From Pseudomonadota bacterium (GTDB taxonomy: Bacteria; Pseudomonadota; Gammaproteobacteria; Steroidobacterales; Steroidobacteraceae): DNA of 64,000 nt. Below, in pieces: positions 8,746 through 16,530 of this stretch. The notes beneath the pieces are model-generated. The model was not told the origin of the DNA. It saw only the letters and a list, made by a program, of their open reading frames with translations, and did not search any database. The first letter of the stretch is position 1. Every line of letters begins with the position of its first letter. The position numbers and the translations under genes were made by a program. Where the stretch lies: the NCBI GenBank assembly GCA_021847105.1, contig JAJZUT010000005.1, forward strand, positions 161,072 through 225,071, written 5' to 3'.

Positions 8746-9190
8746 GCACTTCCTCCGCGTGTCCCGGAACCTTTACCTTGCGCCACTCGTGGCGCAGGAC
8801 GCCGCGCTTGTCGATGAGAAAGGTGCTGCGGTCGATGCCGAGATACTTCCGTCCGTAAAGGCTCTTTTCGCGGATGACATCAAAGAGCTTGCAGACCCGC
8901 TCGTCGGCGTCACTGAGCAGCGCAAAGGGCAGCTGTTCCTTGCTCTTGAATTTTTCGTGCGAGGCGATGCTGTCGCGCGAAATCCCGACGATGCGCACGC
9001 CGGCTTTGTGAAACTGGGCAGACAGATCGCGGAAGTCCTGCGACTCGCGAGTGCATCCGGAGGTCATGTCCTTCGGATAGAAGTACACGACCAGCGCCTT
9101 GCCGGCCGCATCGCTCAGCGTGAAGGTCTCACCGCCGGTCGCCGGCAGGGAGAAATCGGGGACGTTCTTACCGAGTTCAATTTTCGCCAT
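8723..9190 (-). CDS. bcp: Thioredoxin-dependent peroxiredoxin (Bcp)
   Basis: A 155-residue peroxiredoxin that reduces hydroperoxides. The motif KDMTSGCTRES puts the peroxidatic cysteine at about residue 46 in the Bcp context. There is no second cysteine five residues later (the usual CTTE/A-C position reads E-S), so it may be a one-cysteine type or use the distant cysteine in ERVCKLF. The gene lies three bases after the gcvR-like gene, as in E. coli gcvR-bcp. Confidence 0.92.
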   Translation of the reverse strand: MAKIELGKNVPDFSLPATGGETFTLSDAAGKALVVYFYPKDMTSGCTRESQDFRDLSAQFHKAGVRIVGISRDSIASHEKFKSKEQLPFALLSDADERVCKLFDVIREKSLYGRKYLGIDRSTFLIDKRGVLRHEWRKVKVPGHAEEVLDAARAL

Positions 9191-9193
9191 GGC

Positions 9194-9745
9194 TCAGGAT
9201 TTCACCGGTTCAAGAATGGCATCGAGATTGAGCGAATCGCAGTAGTCCATGAACTCCTCGCGCAGGTGCGCCACCGGGATGCGGCTCGGGACGTTCACGA
9301 TCATCTGCACGGAGAACATGGGCGCGCCGGTGTGCGCCGCCGGATAGCTGCGCGTGGAGACCTCCGCGATATCGATACCGCGGCCGGAGAAAAATCCCGA
9401 CAGTCCCGCGACGATGCCGCCCTGGTCGAGGCTGACTACGTCGATCGAGTACGGCAGCATGTCGGTGCGCGAGGGGCGCGGCTCGGTGCGCTTCATGTGC
9501 ACGCTGAAGGTGCCCGCCTCGGCAAGCCGGGCAAATTCGGACTCGAGCTTGGCGAGCGAATGCCAATTGCCGGAGATGAGCAGCAGCATGGCAAATTCCG
9601 CGCCGAGCGCGACCATGCGACTCTCGGTGATGTTGCCGCCGCACTCGCTGATCACCCGGGTCAGCTCGTGGACCATCCCTGTTCTGTCGCTGCCGATTGC
9701 CGAAACGGCCAGGTGCTGCTTCATCGTGTCTGTCGGTGCGGGCAT
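9194..9745 (-). CDS. gcvR: GcvR-like double ACT-domain regulator
   Basis: Two ACT domains are visible, the first from MKQHLAVSAIGSDRTGMVHELTRVI and the second around DVVSLDQGGIVAGLSGFFSGRGI. GcvR proteins bind the activator GcvA and repress the glycine cleavage operon when glycine is low. The start at 9745 (MPAPTDTMKQ) is preferred over the longer frame reaching 9922 because homology begins there; ATG 9724 is also possible. It is followed at once by bcp and faces dapA, the same order as in enterobacteria. Confidence 0.83.
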   Translation of the reverse strand: MPAPTDTMKQHLAVSAIGSDRTGMVHELTRVISECGGNITESRMVALGAEFAMLLLISGNWHSLAKLESEFARLAEAGTFSVHMKRTEPRPSRTDMLPYSIDVVSLDQGGIVAGLSGFFSGRGIDIAEVSTRSYPAAHTGAPMFSVQMIVNVPSRIPVAHLREEFMDYCDSLNLDAILEPVKS

Positions 9746-9984
9746 CGCTGTGCTCGGCAGCAGAGTGTACCGGGAGCCGGCTGCGCTGGCGACCGCGACA
9801 ACCCGCAGCGACGTGCAGTGCGAGGCAAGCGAAGCGAGAGCAGCTATACTGCCGAACGGCTCGTGCCGGGGACCGACGTAGCGGTCGCGGAGGTGAGCGA
9901 GCCCAGGCGGTCGAGGTGGCATTACTGCGGGAGGTCGGGCGGACGATCCGGTCGGCTCCCGAGTTCGTTTCGGTTTATCAGACT

Positions 9985-9998
9985 GTGTATATATACAC
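9985..9998. promoter_or_regulatory. AT-rich palindrome upstream of dapA
   Basis: GTGTATATATACAC is a perfect 14-base palindrome in the 424-base gap between the gcvR-like gene and dapA. It is by far the most AT-rich spot in the gap, is about 170 bases upstream of dapA, and could be an operator or a promoter core. A TATACT box also occurs near 9846. No gene was recognised in the gap. Confidence 0.35.
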
Positions 9999-10169
9999 TC
10001 AAGCGAAGACCGAGGGCGCGTGGCAGGGCAAGCGGGCTGCGCTCGCGCAGCTCGCGGCAGATCGACTGCCGGAATCGCATCGCGCGGGCACGCATCCCAG
10101 GTGGCGAGGATCGGCTGAGGCGTCGGTGCCGGATGCGGTGTCCCTCATGCGGCTGCAGGAGGGTCGTTC

Positions 10170-11108
10170 GTGACCGCGTCACCCGGATTTTCCGCTGCGC
10201 CGGACGCAGCCAGCCGTCGCATGGTCGAACTCACCACGGGCAGTCTGGTGGCCATCGTCACCCCGATGGACCTCGATGGCGCCATTGATTTCGCGGCCTG
10301 GGACCGTTTGGTCGACTGGCACGCGGCCAGCGGCAGCCGCGCACTGGTGATCGGAGGCACGACCGGGGAGTCGGCGACCCTCGCCGAGTCCGAGCTGTGC
10401 CAGCTCACCGAGAGGGCCTGTGCCCGTGCGCACGGGCAACTCGGAATCATCGTCGGAATTGGATCGAGCAGCACCGCTGCGACCATCGAGCGAGCGCGGG
10501 CCCTCGCAGCGCTGCCGATCGATGCGCTGCTCGTGGTGACCCCGGCGTACAACCGTCCGACGCAGGAGGGTCTGTACCGGCATTTCGCGGCGGTGGCGGA
10601 AGCGGCCACGAAGCCGCTGGTTCTTTACAATGTGCCGAGCCGCACCGCGGTGGACATGTTGCCGGAGACGACCGGACGTCTGTCGCAACTCCCCGGTATC
10701 CTCGCGGTCAAAGAGGCGGTACCGGGGGCGCAGCGGGTGCGGGAGATCCTGGCGGCGAGCCGCAGCGGTTTCGGCGTGCTGAGCGGGGATGACGCGACCG
10801 CGCGGGAGGCCATTCTGGCCGGTGCTCGTGGGGTCATCTCGGTGAGCGCGAATGTTGCGCCGAAGGCGATGGCGCAGATGGTGGCCGCGGCGCTGCGCGC
10901 TGATGCCGAGCAGGCGGCGCGCTGTGATGCGCCGCTGCGCGAGCTGCATCATGCGCTGTTTCTGGAGGCCAATCCCATTCCGGTCAAGTGGGCCTTGGCC
11001 CAGCTCGGGCGCATTGGGCGGGGAATACGCCTGCCGCTAACCGAGCTGTCCGAGGTGTACCGGCCGCGGGTGCTCGCGGCGCTGCGCAGCGCGGAGCAAA
11101 TTGACTGA
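10170..11108 (+). CDS. dapA: 4-hydroxy-tetrahydrodipicolinate synthase
   Basis: A 312-residue class I aldolase-type enzyme that condenses pyruvate and aspartate semialdehyde, the entry to lysine and meso-diaminopimelate synthesis. Seen: SLVAIVTPMD at the start, GTTGESATL, the PAYNRPTQEGLYRHF segment with the catalytic Tyr, and the Schiff-base Lys in ILAVKEA. GTG 10170 has an excellent AGGAGGG site eight bases upstream; the ATG at 10221 matches the usual family N-terminus, so the first 17 residues may be a lineage-specific extension. Confidence 0.93.
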   Translation: MTASPGFSAAPDAASRRMVELTTGSLVAIVTPMDLDGAIDFAAWDRLVDWHAASGSRALVIGGTTGESATLAESELCQLTERACARAHGQLGIIVGIGSSSTAATIERARALAALPIDALLVVTPAYNRPTQEGLYRHFAAVAEAATKPLVLYNVPSRTAVDMLPETTGRLSQLPGILAVKEAVPGAQRVREILAASRSGFGVLSGDDATAREAILAGARGVISVSANVAPKAMAQMVAAALRADAEQAARCDAPLRELHHALFLEANPIPVKWALAQLGRIGRGIRLPLTELSEVYRPRVLAALRSAEQID

Positions 11109-11156
11109 CGTGCCCCGAGGGCCCCTGTGATTACTGCGAGTGAGGAGAATCTGTTG

Positions 11157-11450
11157 ATGAAGTTCAGAGCCGTTTGGGCTCTTGCCGCCGTACTGCCGGT
11201 GCTGTCCGGCTGCCACGCCATGCGGGCGATCACCGCGGAGTCCTGCCACAAGCCCCAGCCGTACATGAAGGCGGTGAGCGTCCCGTCGCTGAAGATTCCG
11301 CCGGGGCTGACCGCTCCGAACACGAGCGATGCGCTGGCCGTTCCGCCGCTGAAGGGGCCGACGCCGCCTCCGCCGTCGGCGCATCAGCCCTGCCTGGATG
11401 CCCCGCCGAGCTATCTGGTGCCGCGCGCCCAGTCAGCCCCAAAGGCCTGA
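11157..11450 (+). CDS. Small lipoprotein resembling the BamC N-terminal segment
   Basis: A 97-residue protein with a lipoprotein signal peptide ending in LSGC (Cys about residue 18). The mature part contains YMKAVSVPSLKIPPGLTAP, resembling the unstructured N-terminal segment of BamC that lies across BamD, but none of the helix-grip domains of BamC follows. The C-terminal half is Pro-rich. It lies downstream of dapA, which is where E. coli keeps bamC. GAGGAG precedes ATG 11157; in-frame GTG 11127 is a weaker alternative. Function as a minimal Bam subunit is inference. Confidence 0.6.
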   Translation: MKFRAVWALAAVLPVLSGCHAMRAITAESCHKPQPYMKAVSVPSLKIPPGLTAPNTSDALAVPPLKGPTPPPPSAHQPCLDAPPSYLVPRAQSAPKA

Positions 11451-11562
11451 GACGCCAGGGTCGCGCAGCAAGCCCCTGCCGCGATCGGCCGGGCGTAGTA
11501 TCATGCGCGCCCTGTTGCCCCGGGGCCCCGTGCTCCGGTTCTGAGCACAGGGCAGGGAATGC

Positions 11563-11654
11563 GGAGAGGTGGCCGAGCGGTCGAAGGCGCTGGACTGGAA
11601 TTCCAGTAACATCTTCACGGGTGTTCGTGGGTTCGAATCCCACCCTCTCCGCCA
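11563..11654 (+). tRNA. tRNA-Ser (anticodon GGA)
   Basis: The 7-bp acceptor stem GGAGAGG/CCTCTCC closes the molecule, and the CCA end is encoded at 11652-11654. The anticodon stem CTGGA/TCCAG holds loop CTGGAAT with anticodon GGA. The long variable arm and the T-arm with GGTTCGAATCC confirm a class II serine tRNA. The integrase gene starts 130 bases downstream, so this gene is the probable integration target of the island. Confidence 0.96.
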
Positions 11655-11729
11655 GCCCTGTCCGGCCCTGTCGAGTACGCGTGACAGGGCCTGACAAATC
11701 AAGCAGTTGAGCTATTGCCTGTCCTGCTG

Positions 11730-11763
11730 CGTCCGGCCAAAATGCCATTCCCGGCCAAAAAGT
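11730..11763. repeat. Direct repeats before the integrase (possible arm-type sites)
   Basis: The decamer CCGGCCAAAA occurs twice in the gap between the tRNA-Ser 3' end and the integrase start, about 17 bases apart. Short direct repeats next to an attachment site are the usual arm-binding sites of tyrosine integrases. Assignment is positional only. Confidence 0.4.
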
Positions 11764-11784
11764 ACGCACGGAGTCCGCACGGCA

Positions 11785-12831
11785 ATGGCATCGATTACGC
11801 ACTACGGCGAGGGCTGGCGGGCGCACCTGTTCGTCGCCGGTCGGCGGGAATCCCGGTTCTTCAAGCTCCGTCGCGAAGCGGAGCGGTGGGCGGCCAAGCG
11901 CGAGGGTGAACTACGCGGTGGGAGCACCGCGCTCACCTTCGCCGAAGCCGCCGAGCGGTGGCTGGCGCAGCACCTGCCGAGACTGAGCAACGTGAACACC
12001 CAGCGCACCGTGGAGCAGTCGATCCGGGATTACGTCCTGCCGGTGATCGGCAGCCGGCGGCTCGACGAGCTTCGCCGGGCGGATCTGGTCGATGTCGTGC
12101 GGCGCGTATCGGCGGCCGGGAAGGTCGAGACGGCGCACCGGCTCGGCCAACGCATCCGCGCGATCCTCGATCATGCGGTGGATCACGGCGATATCGAATC
12201 GCATTCCGGCGCCGGGCTCTCCCGGGTACTGCCGGCGGTGGAAAAGACATCGATGGCGGCGGTGACGTCGGCGGAATTACCGGCGCTGGTGAAGTCCATC
12301 GACAGCTACCCCGAACCCGTCACTCGCTTGGGCCTGCTGCTGCTGGCGCACACGTTCCTGCGCACCTCAGAGCTGATCGGCGCGCAGTGGTCGGAGATCC
12401 GCGACCCCGAGACCTGGGTGGTCCCCGAGGAGCGCATGAAGCGGCGCATACCGCACGTGGTGCCGCTCTCCGGGCGGGTTCGCGCGATTCTTGAGGAGCT
12501 GCGCGCGATGACCGAGGAAGAAAGCCCCTACATCCTGGCCTCGAGCCAGAATCCGCGCTGCTCGATCTCGAACAACACCCTGCTGTTTGCGCTGTACCGG
12601 CTCGGATACAAGGGCAAGATGACCGGTCACGGCTTCCGTGCCGTCGCCTCGACCGTGCTCAATGAGAGCAAGCTGTGGGGCCGGGACGCCATTGAACGCC
12701 AGCTCGCGCACAAGGAAACCGACGACATCCGCGAGGCGTACCACCGGGCGCAATATCTCGATGAGCGGCGACGGATGATGGCGTGGTGGAGCGGCTATCT
12801 GGATGAGAGCCGCTCGAGGACCCAGGAGTAG
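11785..12831 (+). CDS. Tyrosine-type site-specific integrase
   Basis: A 348-residue phage/island integrase. The N-terminal part has an arm-binding beta region and a SAM-like core-binding domain (about residues 50-130). The catalytic domain shows Arg in HTFLRTSEL, the H-x-x-R box as GHGFRAVAS and the nucleophile Tyr in AYHRAQYLDER near the C-terminus. The ATG at 11785 begins the conserved MASITHYGEGWRAHLF; an extra 26 residues upstream are unlikely. It would excise or insert the island at the adjacent tRNA-Ser gene. Its 3' end overlaps a small convergent HTH gene by 37 bases. Confidence 0.92.
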   Translation: MASITHYGEGWRAHLFVAGRRESRFFKLRREAERWAAKREGELRGGSTALTFAEAAERWLAQHLPRLSNVNTQRTVEQSIRDYVLPVIGSRRLDELRRADLVDVVRRVSAAGKVETAHRLGQRIRAILDHAVDHGDIESHSGAGLSRVLPAVEKTSMAAVTSAELPALVKSIDSYPEPVTRLGLLLLAHTFLRTSELIGAQWSEIRDPETWVVPEERMKRRIPHVVPLSGRVRAILEELRAMTEEESPYILASSQNPRCSISNNTLLFALYRLGYKGKMTGHGFRAVASTVLNESKLWGRDAIERQLAHKETDDIREAYHRAQYLDERRRMMAWWSGYLDESRSRTQE

Positions 12832-13019
12832 GGGATGCGGTTCGCTGCGACGACCGGCGGCTTCATTCTGCGCACCGTGCGCCCCGAGCAACCCATCATT
12901 TCCCCGGCTTGCTCATAGGTCACGGTGCTCGCGCTCGGCCGCTGCGCCAGAGCGCGGGTCACGGCCCGCTCGACGAGCGCGGCGAGCTCGGACTCTGTGA
13001 GTATCACGGAGCGGTCCAT
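12795..13019 (-). CDS. Small helix-turn-helix protein (excisionase-like)
   Basis: A 74-residue protein whose second half, TYEQAGEMMGCSGRTVRRM and IPYSWVLERLSSR, is a MerR/excisionase-type winged helix; the first half looks helical. ATG 13019 is favoured over ATG 13034 because GGAGG stands eight bases upstream and the codon follows the stop of the preceding gene by one base. It is the third gene of a minus-strand trio that faces the relaxase. It may direct excision or regulate transfer. Confidence 0.65.
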   Translation of the reverse strand: MDRSVILTESELAALVERAVTRALAQRPSASTVTYEQAGEMMGCSGRTVRRMKPPVVAANRIPYSWVLERLSSR

Positions 13020-13020
13020 G

Positions 13021-13212
13021 TCAGCGGCCTCCATCGCGGCCCTGCTCAGCTTCGGCCCGGTGTTTCTCGCGAAGGTCGCCCATCAGCGTGTATGCGCTGA
13101 GCAGCTCACGGGTGCGTCCGTCCGCCTCGGCCGCATCCAGCCATCTTTCCCGCTCGGTAGCATCGAGCGAGTTCCACCAAGCCGACGCCATCCGCTTATA
13201 GAGGCCGCTCAT
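13021..13212 (-). CDS. Small protein of the mobilisation trio, unknown function
   Basis: A 63-residue protein starting MSGLYKRMASAWWNSLDATERERWLDAA, with GGAGGG seven bases before its ATG. It is predicted helical and highly charged, and I do not recognise a family. Its start overlaps the stop of the preceding gene by four bases (ATGA) and the HTH gene follows at once, so the three genes look co-translated. A transfer accessory role is inferred from position. Confidence 0.6.
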   Translation of the reverse strand: MSGLYKRMASAWWNSLDATERERWLDAAEADGRTRELLSAYTLMGDLREKHRAEAEQGRDGGR

Positions 13213-13613
13213 GCCGCGCCCTCCACGCTGCCTCCCAGGGCTGCAATTGCGGTGCGGGCGGACTCGGTATCCGGGCCTGCCCACACCTTGCGGTCGCGAT
13301 CCCATTTGAGCCCGACCGCCTTCAGCGGCTCGGTGTCCGCGGGTCTGCCGGGGAATCTGGCGAGGATGCTGCCCGGAGTCGGTGGGGCGGATGGCTTCGG
13401 TGCTGCCGCCTCGATGACTGCGCGCACATCCGGCTCCTGATACTTGGCCGCGGTGAACACCGGCACGATCTGCTCGGGGGACAGTCCCCGACGCAGCAGA
13501 CCGCGGATGTACTCCCGATCGGCGCTCGTCAGGATGCGCCGGTCGGGTTCGATCTCTGCGAATTGGGCGGCCAGCAATTTCTCCGCATCCGACTGCTTTC
13601 GTTTCGTTGCCAT
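13209..13613 (-). CDS. Mobilisation-associated protein with DUF5710-like C-terminus
   Basis: A 134-residue protein. The N-terminal part (ADREYIRGLLRRGLSPEQIVPVF) is helical and may bind DNA. The C-terminal LKAVGLKWDRDRKVWAGPDTE resembles the short DUF5710 module (G-x-x-W-D-x-x-x-x-x-W) often attached to relaxases and conjugative primases. ATG 13613 has GGAG eight bases upstream; the longer frame to 13793 is not supported. First gene of the trio, divergent from the relaxase across the hairpin-rich gap. Confidence 0.6.
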   Translation of the reverse strand: MATKRKQSDAEKLLAAQFAEIEPDRRILTSADREYIRGLLRRGLSPEQIVPVFTAAKYQEPDVRAVIEAAAPKPSAPPTPGSILARFPGRPADTEPLKAVGLKWDRDRKVWAGPDTESARTAIAALGGSVEGAA

Positions 13614-13629
13614 TGCCGAATCTCCATCG

Positions 13630-13853
13630 CCCGCACGGTGCGGGACTCTCCCCATTCCTCTGCGGGGTGGGCCCCTTGCAGGGCATGGCTCGCGACTGTC
13701 GCAGGGCCGAGGGGACTTGTCCCGCGGCACGCCACCGGGGCCGACAGGGCCCAGGGAGGGGAATAGGAATAAGCACGGCATGTCGGCAGACATGCGTAGT
13801 GCGCACTACGCATGTGGGGCAGGCCCCCATGCGCGCGGCAGGGCAAGCCCTGC
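13630..13853. other. Candidate origin of transfer (cluster of inverted repeats)
   Basis: The gap between the divergent mobilisation genes holds several perfect inverted repeats: CCCGCAC-G-GTGCGGG at 13630-13644, GGGAC-TT-GTCCC at 13712-13723, an uninterrupted 24-base palindrome at 13791-13814 (half-site CATGCGTAGTGC), and GCAGGGC-AA-GCCCTGC at 13838-13853 just before the relaxase ribosome site. Relaxase genes usually lie beside their oriT, and such hairpins mark the recognition region. No nick site could be assigned by eye. Promoters for both directions must also lie here. Confidence 0.5.
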
Positions 13854-13871
13854 ACCCCAAGGAGATCCTTC

Positions 13872-15482
13872 ATGGCGACAAGTCGCGGGTCATCAGTCCA
13901 CTTCAAGCCACTGCTCTCCCCGATGCTCTGCGAGGCGCACAACCGTCGGGCGGTGAATCCCAAGTACTTGCTGCCTGAGAAGGACCGCGAGCCCAATCTC
14001 GTCGTCAGGGACGGCGATGTCGCGCAGGCGTACGCGCAGAAGATGGCGCTGGCCTCGGGTCGTGCGCGGGCCACGAAGGGCTACAGTCCGCTCAAGGAAG
14101 GCGTGGTGAATCTCGCGGACGAATCACCGGAGAGGTTGAGCGAGCGGATGGAAAACTGGTGCGCCGAGTACGAGCGCCTCACCGGGGAGCGCGTGGTGGT
14201 CTGCGTCATTCACCGGGATGAGGGGCGCATCGGTGCTGACGGCACGGTGCATCGTAATGTCCATGCCCACGTCGTGGTGGACCGAACAGACGGACGCGGA
14301 CGGGTGGTGAACTCGATCCCGGACGGCAAGGGCGGAACGCGGCGTACCACCATTGCCGATCGCAAAGCGCAGGGCCGTCGGGTGCAGACCATGACCGCTG
14401 AGATCACGGGCCTCGTGCGGGGAGTGGACGCGCGCGAATCGAAGCGGCGGCACATCGATCATCACAGCTATCGGGCGCTTGCGCGCCAGGGTCGGTTACG
14501 GAATGTGGAGCGCGAGGACACGCTACGCCGTGAGCGCGACGCCTCTCATGCCATCGCGGTGGATGCAATCCGCGACCGGGAGACGGCGAAGACGGCGCAC
14601 GCGCAGGCTCTTGCCGTGCTGCGCGAGATGGGTGCGCAGTACGGGCTGACGATCGAGCGCGGCACCAAGGCTGAATACGCCGGATTGCGCGCGGCCATGA
14701 AGGGAAGCGGGCAAGCCAGCCAGCAGGAGTATCAGCAGATCAAGGCCGCGTTCGATGCGCTCACCGCGCGGCAGGAGCTCGAGCGGCGGCGTCGGAAGCG
14801 CAGGCCAGGGATCGAAGGCCACTCGAGCGAGGATGACGGCCAGGGTCACGCGGCAAAGGTGCGGCTGACGCGCGAACGCGACGAGGCGGCACGGATCACG
14901 ATCTGGAAGGACTCGCAGGGTCGCGAGGTGTTGCACGTCACGCGCTCGCGCATCGAGGTTCTGGATCACAGCCGGGACGTTGAGCGCGTTGCGCTACGAA
15001 TTGCCGCCCAGAAGTTCGGCGACGCCGTGTCGATCACCGGCAGCGCCGAGTTCCGCGAGCGCCTGGCGCGGCTGGCGACCCGCGAGGGCATTCGGGTGGT
15101 CGATGCTGATCTCGCCAGGATCGTCGAGGACGAGCGATCGCGTAGGGCGAGAGGAGAGCGGGTCGCGGCACCGACCGCGGCTCCTACTTCGCCACAGAGC
15201 GACAAGCGCTCTGACCCTATGACCGCGCAGCTCGCCCGCTGGTGGAATCCCGAGTCACGGGCCGAGCGAGTGCGCGCCCTGGACGTCGCACAGCGGGCCG
15301 GGTACGAGCGCAGCGTCATGGGCGCGTGGCATGCCGCGCGGGACGCGGCAGAACGTCAGCACGCCGGGATCAGCGCCGACCCGGCCGAGCGCGAGCGGTC
15401 CGAGAGTGAGGAGAGCCAGACCCGCGCCCCGAACCCCGCACCCGAGCCGGACGACGAGCAGGATCTCGACGAGGGACGATAG
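13872..15482 (+). CDS. MobA-like relaxase with LPD7-type C-terminal domain
   Basis: A 536-residue conjugative relaxase candidate that would nick oriT and pilot single-stranded DNA. The HUH metal site is visible as TVHRNVHAHVVVD (His 127, 131, 133), preceded by CVIHRDEGR. No obvious tyrosine motif near the N-terminus was fixed; YLLPEKD and YAQKM are candidates. The C-terminal AAQKFGDAVSITGSAEFRER and following GIRVVDADL match the LPD7 domain found in many mobile-element relaxases. ATG 13872 follows AAGGAG. No coupling protein or type IV secretion genes are present, so transfer would need a helper. Confidence 0.8.
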   Translation: MATSRGSSVHFKPLLSPMLCEAHNRRAVNPKYLLPEKDREPNLVVRDGDVAQAYAQKMALASGRARATKGYSPLKEGVVNLADESPERLSERMENWCAEYERLTGERVVVCVIHRDEGRIGADGTVHRNVHAHVVVDRTDGRGRVVNSIPDGKGGTRRTTIADRKAQGRRVQTMTAEITGLVRGVDARESKRRHIDHHSYRALARQGRLRNVEREDTLRRERDASHAIAVDAIRDRETAKTAHAQALAVLREMGAQYGLTIERGTKAEYAGLRAAMKGSGQASQQEYQQIKAAFDALTARQELERRRRKRRPGIEGHSSEDDGQGHAAKVRLTRERDEAARITIWKDSQGREVLHVTRSRIEVLDHSRDVERVALRIAAQKFGDAVSITGSAEFRERLARLATREGIRVVDADLARIVEDERSRRARGERVAAPTAAPTSPQSDKRSDPMTAQLARWWNPESRAERVRALDVAQRAGYERSVMGAWHAARDAAERQHAGISADPAERERSESEESQTRAPNPAPEPDDEQDLDEGR

Positions 15483-15501
15483 CCGCCCCGTCCCGGAATC
15501 A

Positions 15502-16413
15502 TCAACCCGAATCGGTACCGCCGTTGTGGTTATCACCCCCTGGAGCATCGGGGGGCTCGCTCACGCCAAATAGAGTGGCGCCTCTGAGTTGCCTTGCAAT
15601 GAATCCCGAGATGTCCTTGGCAGCGTTTGCTGGAGACAACAGCTTCGTTTCCCGCGGCGTTCCCGGACCGGACTGTTCCCCGCAGACGACGCGCGCCGAA
15701 AAACGTTCTTTCCAATCATCCGAGACTGTATCTCGTTGAATTTCGAGTTGTGGTATCGACAGCGGCTTGCGTGTGTGCGAGCCTGGGACGACGTACTCGA
15801 GTATCGCCTTGACCACTGCACTCGGCGCTGCCACGAACTCCTCGTATGTTACCCGGAGCGGGCGCGTGTGCGTAACATCAAATACGTGCTCCCAGGCCAG
15901 TTCTTGGCGCGATAGTGCGTCCATGCATTCCTGAATGTGCCGCTCGTCGTATTCGCACGGTTTCTGCTTCGCTGCATTGGCGAACCACGCACCAGAACGA
16001 ATTGCTCTTGAGTATGAAATGGCCTGCGCGAGCTTGTCTGCACGCGTGAGATACACCACATGTGTGGGCGCTATCAATGGGATGAGCTTCGGCCGCTCCC
16101 GCATGATTTCCACGTATTCATGAGCAAAAAATTTATAGGAAAACACCCCGTTAGGGCCCGTGCGCACACGTTGTAACGCTTTCCAATATTTCAATTCATA
16201 ACGGAACAATCCACTCCAGCGGGGCGTCGACGTCATCATCTTTGGATTGGTGTATTCCAGTGGCGCGCCTAACGCTCCAGTTCGCCATAGCTCCAGGCAA
16301 AACGCCGTGCTGCCTGAACGAGGCATGGTGGCAATCATCAGCTGTATGGTCGGCGGGCCTTTCCGGATTGGAAAGTCGAATTCTCTTGTGTACAGACGCA
16401 CGGAGATATGCAT
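15502..16413 (-). CDS. Stf0-family sulfotransferase
   Basis: A 303-residue protein of the Stf0/LPS sulfotransferase family, which transfers sulfate from PAPS to a sugar hydroxyl. The PAPS 5'-phosphate loop is ATMPRSGSTAFCLEL (about residues 28-42), and the central YLTRADKLAQAISYSRAIRSGAWF (cited by its landmarks YLTRADK and GAWF) is the strongest Stf0 signature. The N-terminus carries no signal peptide, so it is probably cytoplasmic. It is the last gene of a minus-strand series with the SelO-like and HlyC-like genes, 117 bases after the SelO-like gene. The substrate is unknown. Confidence 0.82.
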   Translation of the reverse strand: MHISVRLYTREFDFPIRKGPPTIQLMIATMPRSGSTAFCLELWRTGALGAPLEYTNPKMMTSTPRWSGLFRYELKYWKALQRVRTGPNGVFSYKFFAHEYVEIMRERPKLIPLIAPTHVVYLTRADKLAQAISYSRAIRSGAWFANAAKQKPCEYDERHIQECMDALSRQELAWEHVFDVTHTRPLRVTYEEFVAAPSAVVKAILEYVVPGSHTRKPLSIPQLEIQRDTVSDDWKERFSARVVCGEQSGPGTPRETKLLSPANAAKDISGFIARQLRGATLFGVSEPPDAPGGDNHNGGTDSG

Positions 16414-16530
16414 GGATTGTCCTGCCGGTATTCCCGTTACATGCTTTGCGCTAGATGCGGTAGCTTTTCCCTGGTGTCTCGTGTCCGACCGCCGCGTGGA
16501 GCTGCGCTTGCCGGTGTCTGGTGGGCTGTC

